Below are positions 1-8,401 of a stretch of 64,000 nucleotides of DNA, piece after piece. Under the pieces are notes generated by a model. The model worked only from the letters and a program-made list of their open reading frames with translations, had not been told where the DNA came from and did no database searches. Source of the DNA: Aquimarina sp. U1-2 (lineage in GTDB: Bacteria > Bacteroidota > Bacteroidia > Flavobacteriales > Flavobacteriaceae). The stretch spans positions 1 to 64,000 of the forward strand of contig NZ_JAGKIK010000006.1 of assembly GCF_017897595.1 (NCBI RefSeq), written 5' to 3'. The translations under genes and the position numbers were made by a program. Position 1 is the stretch's first letter; every line of letters starts with the position of its first letter.

Positions 1-147
1 ACCGTCCCGCGCAGGTTTTGTACCGTCCCGCGCAGGTTTTGTACCGTCCCGCGCAGGTTTTGTACCGTCCCGCGCAGGTTTTGTACCGTCCCGCGCAGGT
101 TTTGTACCGTCCCGCGCAGGTTTTGTACCGTCCCGCGCAGGTTTTGG
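1..147. repeat. 21-bp tandem repeat array, seven copies
   Basis: Seven head-to-tail copies of a GC-rich 21-bp unit (core CCGTCCCGCGCAGG) run to the window edge, so the true copy number is unknown. Copies are identical apart from the last base of the final unit. The unit is a multiple of three and has no stop codon in any frame. The array lies directly downstream of the minus-strand methionine synthase gene and its GC content is far above the surroundings. Seen directly; function unknown. Confidence 0.97.
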
Positions 148-170
148 ATTTGCAAGCAAATCCAAAACCT
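139..170 (-). terminator. Perfect 15-bp hairpin after metH
   Basis: A perfect 15-bp inverted repeat (139-153 and 156-170) with a 2-nt centre overlaps the stop codon of the minus-strand methionine synthase gene. Its outer part is shared with the end of the last 21-bp repeat unit. There is no U-run after it, because the tandem array follows, so it is not a classical intrinsic terminator. It could stop transcription, protect the mRNA 3' end, or be part of the repeat element. Confidence 0.5.
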
Positions 171-2940
171 AGTCCTCAGCTAAATTAGGTCCCAACCATT
201 TCTTGGCATAGGCCAAATCTATGTTTTTCCGCTCTGCGAAATTCTTGACCTGATCTTCTTTTATTTTTCCTAATCCAAAATATCGGGCTTCCTGATTTCC
301 AAAGTAATATCCCGATACCGAGGCAGCAGGCCACATGGCTAAACTCTCGGTAAGTTCTACTCCGATTTTTTCTTTCACCTGTAATACTTCCCAAATCGTT
401 AGTTTTTCGAGATGATCGGGGCAAGCCGGATACCCTGGGGCCGGTCTAATTCCTTTATACGACTCTTTAATTAATTCTTCGTTGGATAGTGCCTCGGTAG
501 TTGCGTATCCCCAATCCTGTTTACGAACTTTTTCATGCAAATATTCGGCAAAAGCCTCTGCCAGGCGATCTGCAAGTGCTTTAATCATAATCGAATTATA
601 ATCATCGTGATCTGCTTCGAAAGCTTTTGCCAGTGCTGCCGTTCCAAAACCTGTAGTTACGCAAAAACAACCCATATAATCCTGGATTTCGCTTTCTTTA
701 GGAGCAATAAAGTCTGACAATGCAAAATTTGGTTTTCCTGCATGTTTTTTTAATTGCTGTCGTAAGGTGCGAAATTTATATTCACCCTGAGGTGTGTTAA
801 TAAGAATATCATCATAGTTAACCGTATTGGCTTCAAATAGACCATAAATTGCTTTGGCTTCTAATAGTTTTTCATCAATCACCTTGGCTAATAGTTCTTG
901 AGCATCTGCAAATAAGGAAGTGGCTTGTTCACCAACCACCTCATCAGTCAAAATCGCCGGGTATTTACCATGTAAGTCCCACGACCTAAAAAATGGGGTC
1001 CAGTCTATATAGGGTTTTAGGAGAGCCAGGTCAAAATGTTCTATAATTTGTATCCCGAGATGATTGGGTTTTATGATTTCTGAAGCTTTCCAATTAATGC
1101 TATATCTATTTTTTCGAGCCGCTGCAATCGACAGGTATTCCTTTTTCTTAGTTCTTTTTAAAAATCCTTCTCTAAAAATGGAATAATCTTCTTTTAGTGC
1201 TCCTACATACTTCTGATTGCTTCTTTTATTCAACAAATCACCTACTACCGTAACTGCCCTAGATGCGTCGTTTACATGTACAACCGCATTTTTGTATTGT
1301 GGATCAATTTTAACTGCTGTATGGGCTTTAGAAGTGGTTGCCCCACCAATTAACAGCGGAATATTAAAGTTTTTACGCTCCATTTCTTTAGCGAGATATA
1401 CCATTTCATCTAAAGATGGCGTAATCAAACCACTTAACCCAATAATATCAACCTGTTCATCGATTGCCGTCTGAATTATTTTTTCTGGAGGCACCATAAC
1501 ACCAAGATCTACGATTTCGTAGTTGTTACACCCTAATACCACAGAAACAATGTTTTTTCCGATATCATGAACATCACCTTTTACAGTGGCCATCAAAATT
1601 TTACCAGCCCCCCTTGCCCCTTGTTCTGTTGAGTGTTGGGGTGCTTTTTTCTTTTCTTCTTCAATATAAGGAAGCAAATAGGCTACAGCTTTTTTCATCA
1701 CCCTGGCAGATTTTACAACTTGTGGCAAAAACATCTTACCAGAACCAAAAAGATCGCCTACTACGTTCATGCCTGTCATTAAATGTCCTTCGATCACTTC
1801 TATCGGCTGATTTGCTTTCTGCCTTGCTTCTTCAACATCTTCAATAATATACTGGTCAATTCCTTTTACAAGAGCCCTGGTAATTCTATCCTGAAGTGGT
1901 TCTGAGCGCCAGGAAAGATCTATAGTTTTCTCTTTGCTTGATCCTACCACTGTTTCGGCAAAATCTAATAGTCTCTCGGTAGCGTCTTCTCTTCTATCTA
2001 GAATAACATCTTCTACATAGTCTAAAAGATCTTTGGGGATATCATCGTACACTTCTAACATGGCAGGGTTTACGATACCTATATTCATCCCGGCTTTTAT
2101 CGCATGAAATAAAAACACAGAGTGCATGGCTTCTCGAACCGCATTATTGCCTCGAAAAGAAAACGATACATTACTTACCCCACCACTCACACTGCAATGC
2201 GGTAGATTTTCTCGTACCCAGCGGGTGGCTTCAATAAAATCTATTGCATTTTTACGATGCTCTTCCATTCCCGTAGCCACAGGAAAAATATTTAAATCGA
2301 ATATGATATCTTCTGGCGGAAACTTTACCTGATTGACCAAAATATCATACGATCGTTTTGAGATTTCTATTCGTCTTTCATAATTATCGGCCTGTCCTAC
2401 CTCGTCGAACGCCATTACTATAACTGCTGCACCATATCGCTTAATGGCCCTAGCATGCTGAATGAATTCTTTTTCGCCTTCTTTTAAACTAATCGAATTT
2501 ACAACACATTTTCCCTGCACTACCTGAAGCCCTGCTTCTATGATTTCCCATTTTGAACTATCGATCATGATTGGTACTCTGGCAATATCTGGCTCGGCCA
2601 TGATCAGGTTTAGAAATTTCACCATGGCGTCTTTACCGTCGATCAACCCATCGTCCATATTAATATCGATGATCTGCGCACCTCCCTCTACCTGATGCCG
2701 GGCGATATCTAGAGCTTCATCGAATTTTTCTTCTTTGATTAATCGCAAAAACTTTCTCGAACCTGCTACATTAGTACGCTCTCCTACATTAACAAAATTA
2801 GATTCTGGCGTAATTATCAGGGGTTCTAAACCTGATAGTTTCATATATCTGCCAGTTGTTGGTTGATCGTTAATCGTTGAATGTTGTTCTGATTTATTTT
2901 CTATCATCTTTTCTTGTTTTGTAATAGTTAATAAATCCAT
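169..2940 (-). CDS. metH: Methionine synthase, cobalamin-dependent, C-terminal module (MetH part 2)
   Basis: This encodes the methyltetrahydrofolate-binding, cobalamin and reactivation modules of methionine synthase. The pterin-binding domain begins near residue 34 ([16 protein letters not shown]). The B12 domain has DVHDIG at 456-461, whose His458 is the expected cobalt ligand. The SAM-binding activation domain carries RPAPGYP near 832. The homocysteine-methyltransferase module is absent and is encoded separately upstream, as is usual in Flavobacteriia. The start is uncertain: the ATG at 2940 overlaps the upstream four-helix-bundle gene by 47 bp, while ATGs at codon 12 (2907, preceded by AAGAAAAG) and codon 33 also fit the family. 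It should depend on B12 and be controlled by the SAM riboswitch at 4426-4548. Confidence 0.96.
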   Translation of the reverse strand: MDLLTITKQEKMIENKSEQHSTINDQPTTGRYMKLSGLEPLIITPESNFVNVGERTNVAGSRKFLRLIKEEKFDEALDIARHQVEGGAQIIDINMDDGLIDGKDAMVKFLNLIMAEPDIARVPIMIDSSKWEIIEAGLQVVQGKCVVNSISLKEGEKEFIQHARAIKRYGAAVIVMAFDEVGQADNYERRIEISKRSYDILVNQVKFPPEDIIFDLNIFPVATGMEEHRKNAIDFIEATRWVRENLPHCSVSGGVSNVSFSFRGNNAVREAMHSVFLFHAIKAGMNIGIVNPAMLEVYDDIPKDLLDYVEDVILDRREDATERLLDFAETVVGSSKEKTIDLSWRSEPLQDRITRALVKGIDQYIIEDVEEARQKANQPIEVIEGHLMTGMNVVGDLFGSGKMFLPQVVKSARVMKKAVAYLLPYIEEEKKKAPQHSTEQGARGAGKILMATVKGDVHDIGKNIVSVVLGCNNYEIVDLGVMVPPEKIIQTAIDEQVDIIGLSGLITPSLDEMVYLAKEMERKNFNIPLLIGGATTSKAHTAVKIDPQYKNAVVHVNDASRAVTVVGDLLNKRSNQKYVGALKEDYSIFREGFLKRTKKKEYLSIAAARKNRYSINWKASEIIKPNHLGIQIIEHFDLALLKPYIDWTPFFRSWDLHGKYPAILTDEVVGEQATSLFADAQELLAKVIDEKLLEAKAIYGLFEANTVNYDDILINTPQGEYKFRTLRQQLKKHAGKPNFALSDFIAPKESEIQDYMGCFCVTTGFGTAALAKAFEADHDDYNSIMIKALADRLAEAFAEYLHEKVRKQDWGYATTEALSNEELIKESYKGIRPAPGYPACPDHLEKLTIWEVLQVKEKIGVELTESLAMWPAASVSGYYFGNQEARYFGLGKIKEDQVKNFAERKNIDLAYAKKWLGPNLAED

Positions 2941-3262
2941 TTAATAACATTTTACACTTTTTAATTTGTGTACGTAATTCTTGATTTTTTCTATCTGTTA
3001 CGTAATTTTGGTCAACAGCTAAATACACTTGTGTTTCAAGCTCATACAAAGAACCCCGCGAAATATGCAGAAATCGAATAGTATCAGATGATGTTTTCCT
3101 CCCGCAACCTTCAGCTATATTTGAAGGTATAGAAATTGAACACCTCCTCATCTGTACTATTAAACCATATAATTCATCGCTAGGAAAAGCTTTGGTAATC
3201 TCATAAATAGTATTTACCAATTCTCTTGCTTCTTTCCATACCTCTAAATCCGTATACTCCAT
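2894..3262 (-). CDS. Four-helix-bundle protein (23S rRNA IVP / S23 family)
   Basis: A 122-residue protein of the small four-helix-bundle family once called S23 or 23S rRNA intervening-sequence protein. It shows the family's N-terminal [11 protein letters not shown] stretch, then [22 protein letters not shown] and [11 protein letters not shown]. The fold is shared with Avd accessory proteins of diversity-generating retroelements, but no reverse transcriptase lies nearby. The biochemical role of stand-alone members is unknown. It sits inside the metH operon: it starts 10 bp after the N-terminal metH gene ends, and its 3' end overlaps the start region of the C-terminal metH gene. It therefore looks like an insertion between two genes that belong together. 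Confidence 0.9.
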   Translation of the reverse strand: MEYTDLEVWKEARELVNTIYEITKAFPSDELYGLIVQMRRCSISIPSNIAEGCGRKTSSDTIRFLHISRGSLYELETQVYLAVDQNYVTDRKNQELRTQIKKCKMLLNGFINYYKTRKDDRK

Positions 3263-3272
3263 TACTTATCAA

Positions 3273-4277
3273 CTAAAAACTTTCAACAAACAACTTTCTT
3301 GGTTTGTAATCTTTTACTAAATCGGCAATCGCTTTTATATGTTCTGGGGTGGTCCCACAGCATCCTCCTACTATATTGACCAAATTTTTATCTAAATATT
3401 CTTTAATCTGAGACGCCATCTGTGCTGGTGTTTCATCATATTCTCCAAAGGCATTAGGCAATCCTGCATTAGGATGGGCAGAAACAGCGAAAGGCGCTTT
3501 TTGAGATAATACTTCAAGATGTGGTGTTAGTTGATTAGCCCCAAGTGCACAATTAAAACCAACAGATAGTAGAGAAATGTGCGCTATAGAAATTAGGAAA
3601 GCTTCTGCTGTTTGTCCAGATAACGTTCTGCCGCTGGCATCGGTAATGGTTCCGCTTACCATTACGGGAACCTGGGTGTTTCGCTTCTCTTTTACTTCTT
3701 CTATAGCAAAAAGGGCAGCTTTAGCATTTAACGTATCAAAAACTGTTTCTACTAATAAAATATCGGCACCACCATCTAATAGCGCTTCGACTTGTTGCTT
3801 GTATGCTATTTTAAGCTCTTCAAAACTGATTGCTCTGTACCCGGGATCATTTACATCAGGAGACATGCTGGCAGTTTTATTAGTAGGCCCGATAGACCCT
3901 GCTACAAATCTAGGTTTATGAGGCTCTTTTGCAGTAAATTCGTCTGCCACTTCTTTAGCTATTTTTGCCGATTCATAATTCAATTCGTAGACCAAATCCT
4001 CCATTTCATAATCTGCCATCGCTATTGTTGTCCCCGAGAATGTATTGGTTTCAACAATATCGGCTCCAGCCTCAAAATATAATCGATGTACTTGTTTTAT
4101 GGCTTCGGGTTGGGTAATGCTTAACACATCGTTGTTGCCTTGAATGGGAACAGGCCAATCCTTTAATCTTTCTCCTCTAAAATCTTCTTCAGAAAACTTA
4201 TGGCGTTGTAACATGGTTCCCATTGCTCCATCAAGTACGAGAATTCTTTCTTCTAAAAGGGTCTTTATATTTTTCAT
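3273..4277 (-). CDS. metH: Methionine synthase, homocysteine S-methyltransferase module (MetH part 1)
   Basis: About 334 residues forming the zinc-dependent homocysteine-binding barrel of methionine synthase. It begins [13 protein letters not shown] and has the three zinc-binding cysteines: one in GFNCALG (about 243) and the pair in GGCCGTT (about 306-307). It must work with the separately encoded pterin/cobalamin part downstream. I chose the ATG at 4277, which gives [17 protein letters not shown] as in the family; an in-frame start seven codons earlier (4298) is possible. The upstream leader carries a SAM-I riboswitch. metH, the four-helix-bundle gene and the second metH gene form one tight minus-strand operon. 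Confidence 0.96.
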   Translation of the reverse strand: MKNIKTLLEERILVLDGAMGTMLQRHKFSEEDFRGERLKDWPVPIQGNNDVLSITQPEAIKQVHRLYFEAGADIVETNTFSGTTIAMADYEMEDLVYELNYESAKIAKEVADEFTAKEPHKPRFVAGSIGPTNKTASMSPDVNDPGYRAISFEELKIAYKQQVEALLDGGADILLVETVFDTLNAKAALFAIEEVKEKRNTQVPVMVSGTITDASGRTLSGQTAEAFLISIAHISLLSVGFNCALGANQLTPHLEVLSQKAPFAVSAHPNAGLPNAFGEYDETPAQMASQIKEYLDKNLVNIVGGCCGTTPEHIKAIADLVKDYKPRKLFVESF

Positions 4278-4425
4278 AGCACATTTTATTCTTGTCAAAA
4301 TTTAGCAAAACAGATACTCGACAATAGTATTTCCTGTCAGGAAAATTTCAGTTTATTATCATTGAACTGGTTTCAACCGGTTCATCAAGAAAACAATGGA
4401 AAATATAGTATTACTATGAATTTTC

Positions 4426-4548
4426 GTTATCTAAACCGTTTTTGACGGATAGAATGTAGCACCTTCTTTAGGATTCTGACAGGCATCAGGATAAATAAAG
4501 GGTTGCTAAGGTTTCACAGGGTCTATTCCCTCCACCTTTCTTGATAAC
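4426..4548 (-). promoter_or_regulatory. SAM-I riboswitch (S-box) upstream of metH
   Basis: The minus strand carries the S-box core: GTTATCAAGAAAGGTGGAGG at the 5' end, then CCCTGTGAAACC, TTAGCAACCC and AAGGTGCTA. The 5' GTTATC (4543-4548) pairs with GATAAC at 4426-4431 to close P1. CCG/CGG around TCAAAAA would form P4. S-boxes bind S-adenosylmethionine and usually lower expression of methionine genes. The expression platform is unclear: the following 150 nt contain a hairpin at 4364-4383 and a palindrome at 4330-4344, but no U-run terminator. The core closely matches the second copy upstream of metY. Confidence 0.93.
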
Positions 4549-4574
4549 AACTAAAAACTAATGAACTAAGTAGC

Positions 4575-4603
4575 TAAAACTACTAATGTAATTACAAAGA
4601 AAA
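4575..4603 (-). promoter_or_regulatory. Probable promoter of the metH riboswitch operon
   Basis: On the minus strand TAGTTTTA at 4575-4582 resembles the Bacteroidota -7 element TAnnTTTG. It lies 27 nt before the aptamer, exactly the spacing of the TAGTTTTG element before the second SAM-I aptamer. The -33 TTG is not clear here, so the call rests mainly on the parallel between the two leaders. Confidence 0.5.
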
Positions 4604-4778
4604 GGCTTAGTGTTTTGTTATGCAAGTTTATTTTACGGTTTTATGAATTTATGGAAAAATCGAATTTTTTTTATCAAAAAAGTAAAGCAGATTTACTAAA
4701 AAAAGAGTTGCTTTTTGCAACATACATCTTTAAAAATGTGTCTTTTTTAAGAATCTCAGAAATATGAACTATCAACTA

Positions 4779-4970
4779 GTTGTGCATTTAGAACTAGTTT
4801 TGACCAAAATTTGTCAATTCGAGTACTTCGATCTAGGGAGAAGTGTATCGAGAATAGAATTTCGGATAGAAAAAGGCTATTCTCGATACATTTTGTCTCC
4901 GCTTTGCTATGACAAAATACTCGAATTGACGCTTTTTAATACTATTTTTCCTAAATGCACAACGGGTTAA
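4779..4970. repeat. Branched palindromic repeat element (cloverleaf-like)
   Basis: Nested inverted repeats fold this stretch into a multi-branched structure. The outer stem is 4779-4791 with 4951-4963 (13 bp, perfect). The next stem is 4813-4825 with 4918-4930 (13 bp, perfect). Inside are two side arms: 4844-4857 with 4877-4890 (14 bp, perfect) and 4891-4897 with 4911-4917 (7 bp). The right end reads ATGCACAACGGGTTAA; the same terminus appears inverted at the left end of the element near 52755. A 68-codon open frame across it is a by-product. The rest of the 4549-4986 gap holds only the riboswitch promoter and AT-rich DNA. Confidence 0.85.
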
Positions 4971-4986
4971 CGATAAACAAATAATA

Positions 4987-5421
4987 ATGGAAAGATTACG
5001 GCATAAAAACTGGTTTAGTCAAAATCGGAAATGGGCTTTTCCTGTCGCAACAATTGTTCTTTTTATTACTATATTCTTTTATTTTACCGGGGATGCCACT
5101 TTTAGATATGGGGCAGTACACTTACAACCTGGATTGATTGAAGAAGCCCGGAATATGGCTAGTAAAAATGAAATGGTGATTGAAAAACTGGGCACTCTAC
5201 GAAACTATAATTTTCTTCGATTAATTGAAGGCGAAGTTCGATATAGTGACGATGATAACACTGTGCATATTTCTGTCAACCTTTTAGGAAGTAAAAAGAA
5301 AGGCAAGCTAGATATCCTGGCGCATAAAAAACAAGGCTCATGGGAGTATCAAAACATTGCAGTGAGAATTAAAAAGCCGAAAAAAGAAACTATAGAAATT
5401 TTTGGGAAAGGAGATGACTAA
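4987..5421 (+). CDS. Coa1-like (cytochrome oxidase assembly) family membrane protein
   Basis: A 144-residue protein with one N-terminal membrane segment (about residues 18-34, after a basic NRKW stretch) and a soluble domain resembling the Coa1/Tim21 family that Bacteroidota often carry. The order is GLIEEARNMASKNEMVIEKLG, a region of alternating strands, then a final GSWEYQNIAVRIK strand. Family members in mitochondria help assemble cytochrome oxidase, but the role of the bacterial proteins is not established. It is the only plus-strand gene between the metH operon and the ferredoxin gene, and its last 4 bp overlap the 3' end of the convergent ferredoxin gene. Confidence 0.65.
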   Translation: MERLRHKNWFSQNRKWAFPVATIVLFITIFFYFTGDATFRYGAVHLQPGLIEEARNMASKNEMVIEKLGTLRNYNFLRLIEGEVRYSDDDNTVHISVNLLGSKKKGKLDILAHKKQGSWEYQNIAVRIKKPKKETIEIFGKGDD

Positions 5422-5738
5422 GATTCCGGTGCCAACTCGACCTCCAGACCATCTAATTCTGGTGTAATTGGGATTTGACAACCTAATCTACTATTATCTT
5501 CTACATAAAACGCCTCGGCAAGCATCATATCTTCATCATAACTCATCTCTGGAAGTTGATGATCTGATAAAATATAACACTGACATGAAGCACACATAGC
5601 CATACCGCCACAGGTACCTTCTACCGGAAGCTCGTAAGCTTTACATACTTCCATAAGATTCATTGCCATATCTGTAGGTGCTTGCACTTCGTGTACTTTA
5701 CCTTCTCGATCCTTTATTTTAATAGTAACATCTGACAT
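5418..5738 (-). CDS. 2Fe-2S ferredoxin (adrenodoxin type)
   Basis: A 106-residue plant/adrenodoxin-type ferredoxin. Its four cluster cysteines are at about 43, 49, 52 and 87 (GTCGGMAMCASC, then LGCQ), matching the C-x5-C-x2-C-x34-C adrenodoxin pattern. I use the ATG at 5738 (MSDVTIKIKD); an upstream ATG would add three residues. It lies at the end of the sulfur-assimilation gene run, after a ferredoxin--NADP reductase. The pair plausibly supplies electrons to the ferredoxin-type sulfite reductase of the same cluster. A hairpin separates it from the reductase gene, so it may have its own promoter or reduced read-through. Confidence 0.92.
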   Translation of the reverse strand: MSDVTIKIKDREGKVHEVQAPTDMAMNLMEVCKAYELPVEGTCGGMAMCASCQCYILSDHQLPEMSYDEDMMLAEAFYVEDNSRLGCQIPITPELDGLEVELAPES

Positions 5739-5770
5739 AATTTTCACTTTCGGTTTACAAATATAATCAA

Positions 5771-5803
5771 AGACCTCACAGATTTTTAAAATCTATGAGG
5801 TCT
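5771..5803 (-). terminator. Hairpin between ferredoxin reductase and ferredoxin genes
   Basis: An almost perfect inverted repeat (AGACCTCA with TGAGGTCT outside, AGATTTT with AAAATCT inside, one mismatched pair) lies between the two genes. On the minus strand it is followed by TTTGATTATATTT, so it could be a partial terminator that sets different levels for the two genes, or a palindromic repeat. Confidence 0.5.
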
Positions 5804-5823
5804 AAACACTATTTTTTGTTTTT

Positions 5824-6879
5824 TTAAACGATAGCTTTTACGACTTCTTTTTTTGCTTCTTTTTTGGTTCCATCAAATCCTTCTACACCTCCTACGGTGG
5901 TATATTTCATTACATATTTCTTATCTGGAAAGATTCTTTGATACGCGCTTTGACACATAATTGCGGCTTCATGGAAACCAGATAGGATCAGTTTTAGCTT
6001 TCCTTTATACGTATTTACATCTCCAATCGCATAAATACCAGGAATATTGGTTTGATAATCGTATGAGTTATCTACTTTGATGGCATTTTTTTCGATTTCT
6101 AATCCCCAATCGGCAATAGGCCCTAACTTTGGAGATAGTCCGAACAATGGTATGAAATAATCGGTATCTAAATGAATATCACCTTTGGTTTTATGTTTAA
6201 TACCTACTGCGGTAACATGATCATCTCCTTTGAGTTCTTTTACTTCGGCTTCGGTAATCAAATTTACTTTTCCAAGTTTTGATAACTCTGCCACTCTTTC
6301 TACTGAATCTAAAGCGCCTCTAAATTCATTTCTTCGGTGTACCAGGGTAACCTCGCTAGCGACATCAGCCAGGAAGATTGACCAATCTAGTGCAGAATCT
6401 CCACCTCCTGCAATAACCACTTTTTTATCCCTATATACTTCTGGGTCACGAATAATATAGGCCACACCTTTATCTTCAAAATCGGCAATATTAGGAATCG
6501 GCGGTTTACGCGGCTCAAACGACCCTAAACCACCTGCAATAGCAACGACCGGTGCATTGTGCTGAGTCCCTTTGTTGGTAGTTACCAAAAAGGTATCATC
6601 CTCTAATTTTTCTATGGTTTCTGCTCTTTCGCCTAGGGTAAAACCAGGATTAAAAGGTTTTATTTGCTCCATAAGATTATCTACCAGCTGACCTGCAAGA
6701 ATCTCTGGAAATCCAGGGATATCATAAATTGGTTTTTTAGGATATATCTCTGAACATTGTCCGCCGGGTTGAGGCAACGCATCAATAAGATGTGTTTTCA
6801 ATTTCAGTAATCCTGCTTCAAAAACAGTAAATAAACCTGTTGGTCCTGCTCCGATAATTAAAATATCAGTCTTTATCAT
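5824..6879 (-). CDS. Ferredoxin--NADP+ reductase, thioredoxin-reductase-like type
   Basis: A flavoprotein of about 351 residues with the FAD-binding glycine motif IIGAGPTGLF at the N-terminus, PGGQCSEIYP, the second dinucleotide motif VVIAGGGDSALDW in the middle and YAIGDVNTYKG near the C-terminus. It lacks the redox CxxC of true thioredoxin reductases, which fits the ferredoxin-NADP reductase subfamily. The in-frame TTG two codons upstream was rejected in favour of the ATG. It follows the siroheme synthase gene with a gap of only a few bases and is followed by a ferredoxin gene, so it likely feeds NADPH electrons to sulfite reductase through that ferredoxin. Confidence 0.88.
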   Translation of the reverse strand: MIKTDILIIGAGPTGLFTVFEAGLLKLKTHLIDALPQPGGQCSEIYPKKPIYDIPGFPEILAGQLVDNLMEQIKPFNPGFTLGERAETIEKLEDDTFLVTTNKGTQHNAPVVAIAGGLGSFEPRKPPIPNIADFEDKGVAYIIRDPEVYRDKKVVIAGGGDSALDWSIFLADVASEVTLVHRRNEFRGALDSVERVAELSKLGKVNLITEAEVKELKGDDHVTAVGIKHKTKGDIHLDTDYFIPLFGLSPKLGPIADWGLEIEKNAIKVDNSYDYQTNIPGIYAIGDVNTYKGKLKLILSGFHEAAIMCQSAYQRIFPDKKYVMKYTTVGGVEGFDGTKKEAKKEVVKAIV

Positions 6880-6881
6880 GC

Positions 6882-7526
6882 TCAACTTCTTTTTTTAGCA
6901 ATTAATCCTTTGGTGAATTCGTTGAGTGTTTCTACTTTTTCTTCAAAATCACCTTGTATTGTTTTTCTGTATTCGTTTAAATTTTTTACCAAATCGTCTA
7001 TGTTTTCTGGTAATACTTCTTCAAAAAACTGACGTAGCCGTTTGGCGGTTGTGGGTGACTTTCCGTTAGTCGAAATAGCCACTTTCACATTACCTTTAGT
7101 AACGATTCCGCCCATATAAAAATCGCAATATGGAGGGTTATCTGCTACATTGACCAACTTGCTTCTTTTCCTACAATCTTTATACACCTGTATATTCACT
7201 TCTGGCACATCAGTAGTAGCTATTACAATATGTTTTCCTTTCAGAAAACGTCTGTGGTACTTTTTGGTAATCCTATCTACTCCAAACTTGTTTGCCAACG
7301 CTATGGTATCTTCTCTAAACATCGGCGAAACTATAGTAACCTTGGCATCTGGACTAGATTTTGTTAAGAACGTAAGTTTTTCTTCGGCTACATTTCCTCC
7401 CCCAACAATCAGGATTTGAAGGTTTCTAACTTTCAGAAAAACTGGATATAAATTGTTTCTCTGCCCCCCATCCCCCAAAGAGGGAGCGTTATTATCCAAG
7501 AGTTTATTTTCGTTATAGGTATTCAA
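6882..7526 (-). CDS. Precorrin-2 dehydrogenase / sirohydrochlorin ferrochelatase (siroheme synthase domain)
   Basis: A 214-residue protein matching the N-terminal half of CysG. It has LYPVFLKVRNLQILIVGGGNVAEEKL (Rossmann NAD-binding site, about residues 26-51), then VTIVSP, VIATTD, VNVADNP and an all-helical tail. It oxidises precorrin-2 and inserts iron to give siroheme, the cofactor of the sulfite reductase encoded two genes upstream. The methyltransferase half is the separate cobA-like gene just before it. The start is odd: no ATG lies nearer the conserved domain, and the leading 25 residues contain APSLGDGGQ, encoded by a C-rich palindromic repeat (7464-7487). The N-terminus therefore seems to be extended by a repeat insertion. 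Confidence 0.9.
   Translation of the reverse strand: MNTYNENKLLDNNAPSLGDGGQRNNLYPVFLKVRNLQILIVGGGNVAEEKLTFLTKSSPDAKVTIVSPMFREDTIALANKFGVDRITKKYHRRFLKGKHIVIATTDVPEVNIQVYKDCRKRSKLVNVADNPPYCDFYMGGIVTKGNVKVAISTNGKSPTTAKRLRQFFEEVLPENIDDLVKNLNEYRKTIQGDFEEKVETLNEFTKGLIAKKRS
7464..7487. repeat. C-rich palindromic repeat inside the siroheme synthase gene
   Basis: A run of C, then TCCCCCAAAGAGGGAGC, lies within the start of the coding sequence and is read on the minus strand as APSLGDGGQ. Related sequences occur at 7587, 11944, 15781 and 15898. The domain conserved in the family begins only after this stretch. Confidence 0.7.
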
Positions 7527-7539
7527 AATACTAATTATT

Positions 7540-8322
7540 CTATTTATTCACTAGCGAATGACTTTCTTTTACCACTTTTGAAATTACCCTTTTGGGAGTT
7601 AGGGGGCATCTTTGGTTTACCACTTCGCCTATTACAATGATAGCGGGAGATGATAATTTTTTATCAGCAACTACCTGCTCTATGTTGTCGATAGTACCAA
7701 ACCCAAATTGTTCATTATCAGTAGTTCCGTTTTGAATAATAGCTACTGGAATGTTTTGTTTGTTTTCGGCTGCAAAGATACTAACTATTTCACTTAACTT
7801 ACTCATTCCCATCAAAATTGCAACGGTTGCATTTGATTTAGCCGCTAGGTAAACATCTTGCGACAATTTATGAGACTTTGTTGTACCGGTGATCACCCAA
7901 AAGCTTTCGGAAGCTCCTCTTTTCGTAAGAGGAATCCCTTGATATGCTGGAACTGCTAAAGGTGAAGAAATTCCCGGGACCATTTCGGTTTCTATATCGA
8001 ATTGTTGAGCATAATCCATTTCTTCGGCCCCGCGACCAAAAATAAATGGATCACCTCCTTTTAGTCTCACTACATGTCCGTGGCTTTGGGCTCTACTGAC
8101 AATCAATTCGTTGATTTGTTCTTGCCTGTACGCGTAACATCCTTTTCGTTTCCCTACGAAAATCTTTTCGGCATTCGGGGCATAATCTAACAAAACTTCA
8201 TTAATGAGCGCATCATATAACACCACATCAGCCGACTTAAGCGCTTTAATTGCCTTGAGTGTAATCAAATCTGGGTCTCCTGGACCTGCTCCTACGACAG
8301 TTAATTTTGGTCTTTTATTCAT
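7540..8322 (-). CDS. cobA: Uroporphyrinogen-III C-methyltransferase
   Basis: A 260-residue SAM-dependent tetrapyrrole methylase that makes precorrin-2 for siroheme. The N-terminus has the signature VVGAGPGDPDLITLKA. It continues with VVLYDALI, RLKGGDPFIFGRG (about residues 83-95), PGISSPLAVPAYQGIPLTKRG and ATVAILMGMSKL. Recognised siroheme-type enzymes end soon after the VIGEVV strand. This one has about 25 extra residues, part of which (CPLTPKR) is encoded by a palindromic repeat at 7587-7607. It sits between the sulfite reductase gene and the siroheme synthase gene (13 bp gap), consistent with one operon for sulfite reduction and its cofactor. Confidence 0.94.
   Translation of the reverse strand: MNKRPKLTVVGAGPGDPDLITLKAIKALKSADVVLYDALINEVLLDYAPNAEKIFVGKRKGCYAYRQEQINELIVSRAQSHGHVVRLKGGDPFIFGRGAEEMDYAQQFDIETEMVPGISSPLAVPAYQGIPLTKRGASESFWVITGTTKSHKLSQDVYLAAKSNATVAILMGMSKLSEIVSIFAAENKQNIPVAIIQNGTTDNEQFGFGTIDNIEQVVADKKLSSPAIIVIGEVVNQRCPLTPKRVISKVVKESHSLVNK
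7587..7607. repeat. Palindromic repeat inside the 3' end of cobA
   Basis: CCCTTTTGGGAGTTAGGGGG lies in the coding sequence and is read on the minus strand as the CPLTPKR part of the C-terminal tail. The same motif encodes PLTPKG at the end of thrA (15898-15917). Confidence 0.75.
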
Positions 8323-8401
8323 TATCGGCTATGATTTAAATCATTTTACTTTGATTAATTTTTCTTTGGAATTCAATCAAAGTTATAGTATTAAAGACTT
8401 A

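Noticed and set aside
1..147. CRISPR array
   Set aside because: The 21-bp units abut with no spacers, and no cas genes are in view.
2894..3262. Avd accessory protein of a diversity-generating retroelement
   Set aside because: No reverse transcriptase, template repeat or variable repeat is found nearby.
169..4277. metH broken by a frameshift or insertion (pseudogene)
   Set aside because: Both halves are intact with complete domain boundaries and their own starts, and MetH split into two genes is usual in Flavobacteriia.
4764..4970. 68-codon open frame as a small gene
   Set aside because: It lies across the branched palindrome; its codons are produced by inverted repeats, and it has no upstream signal.
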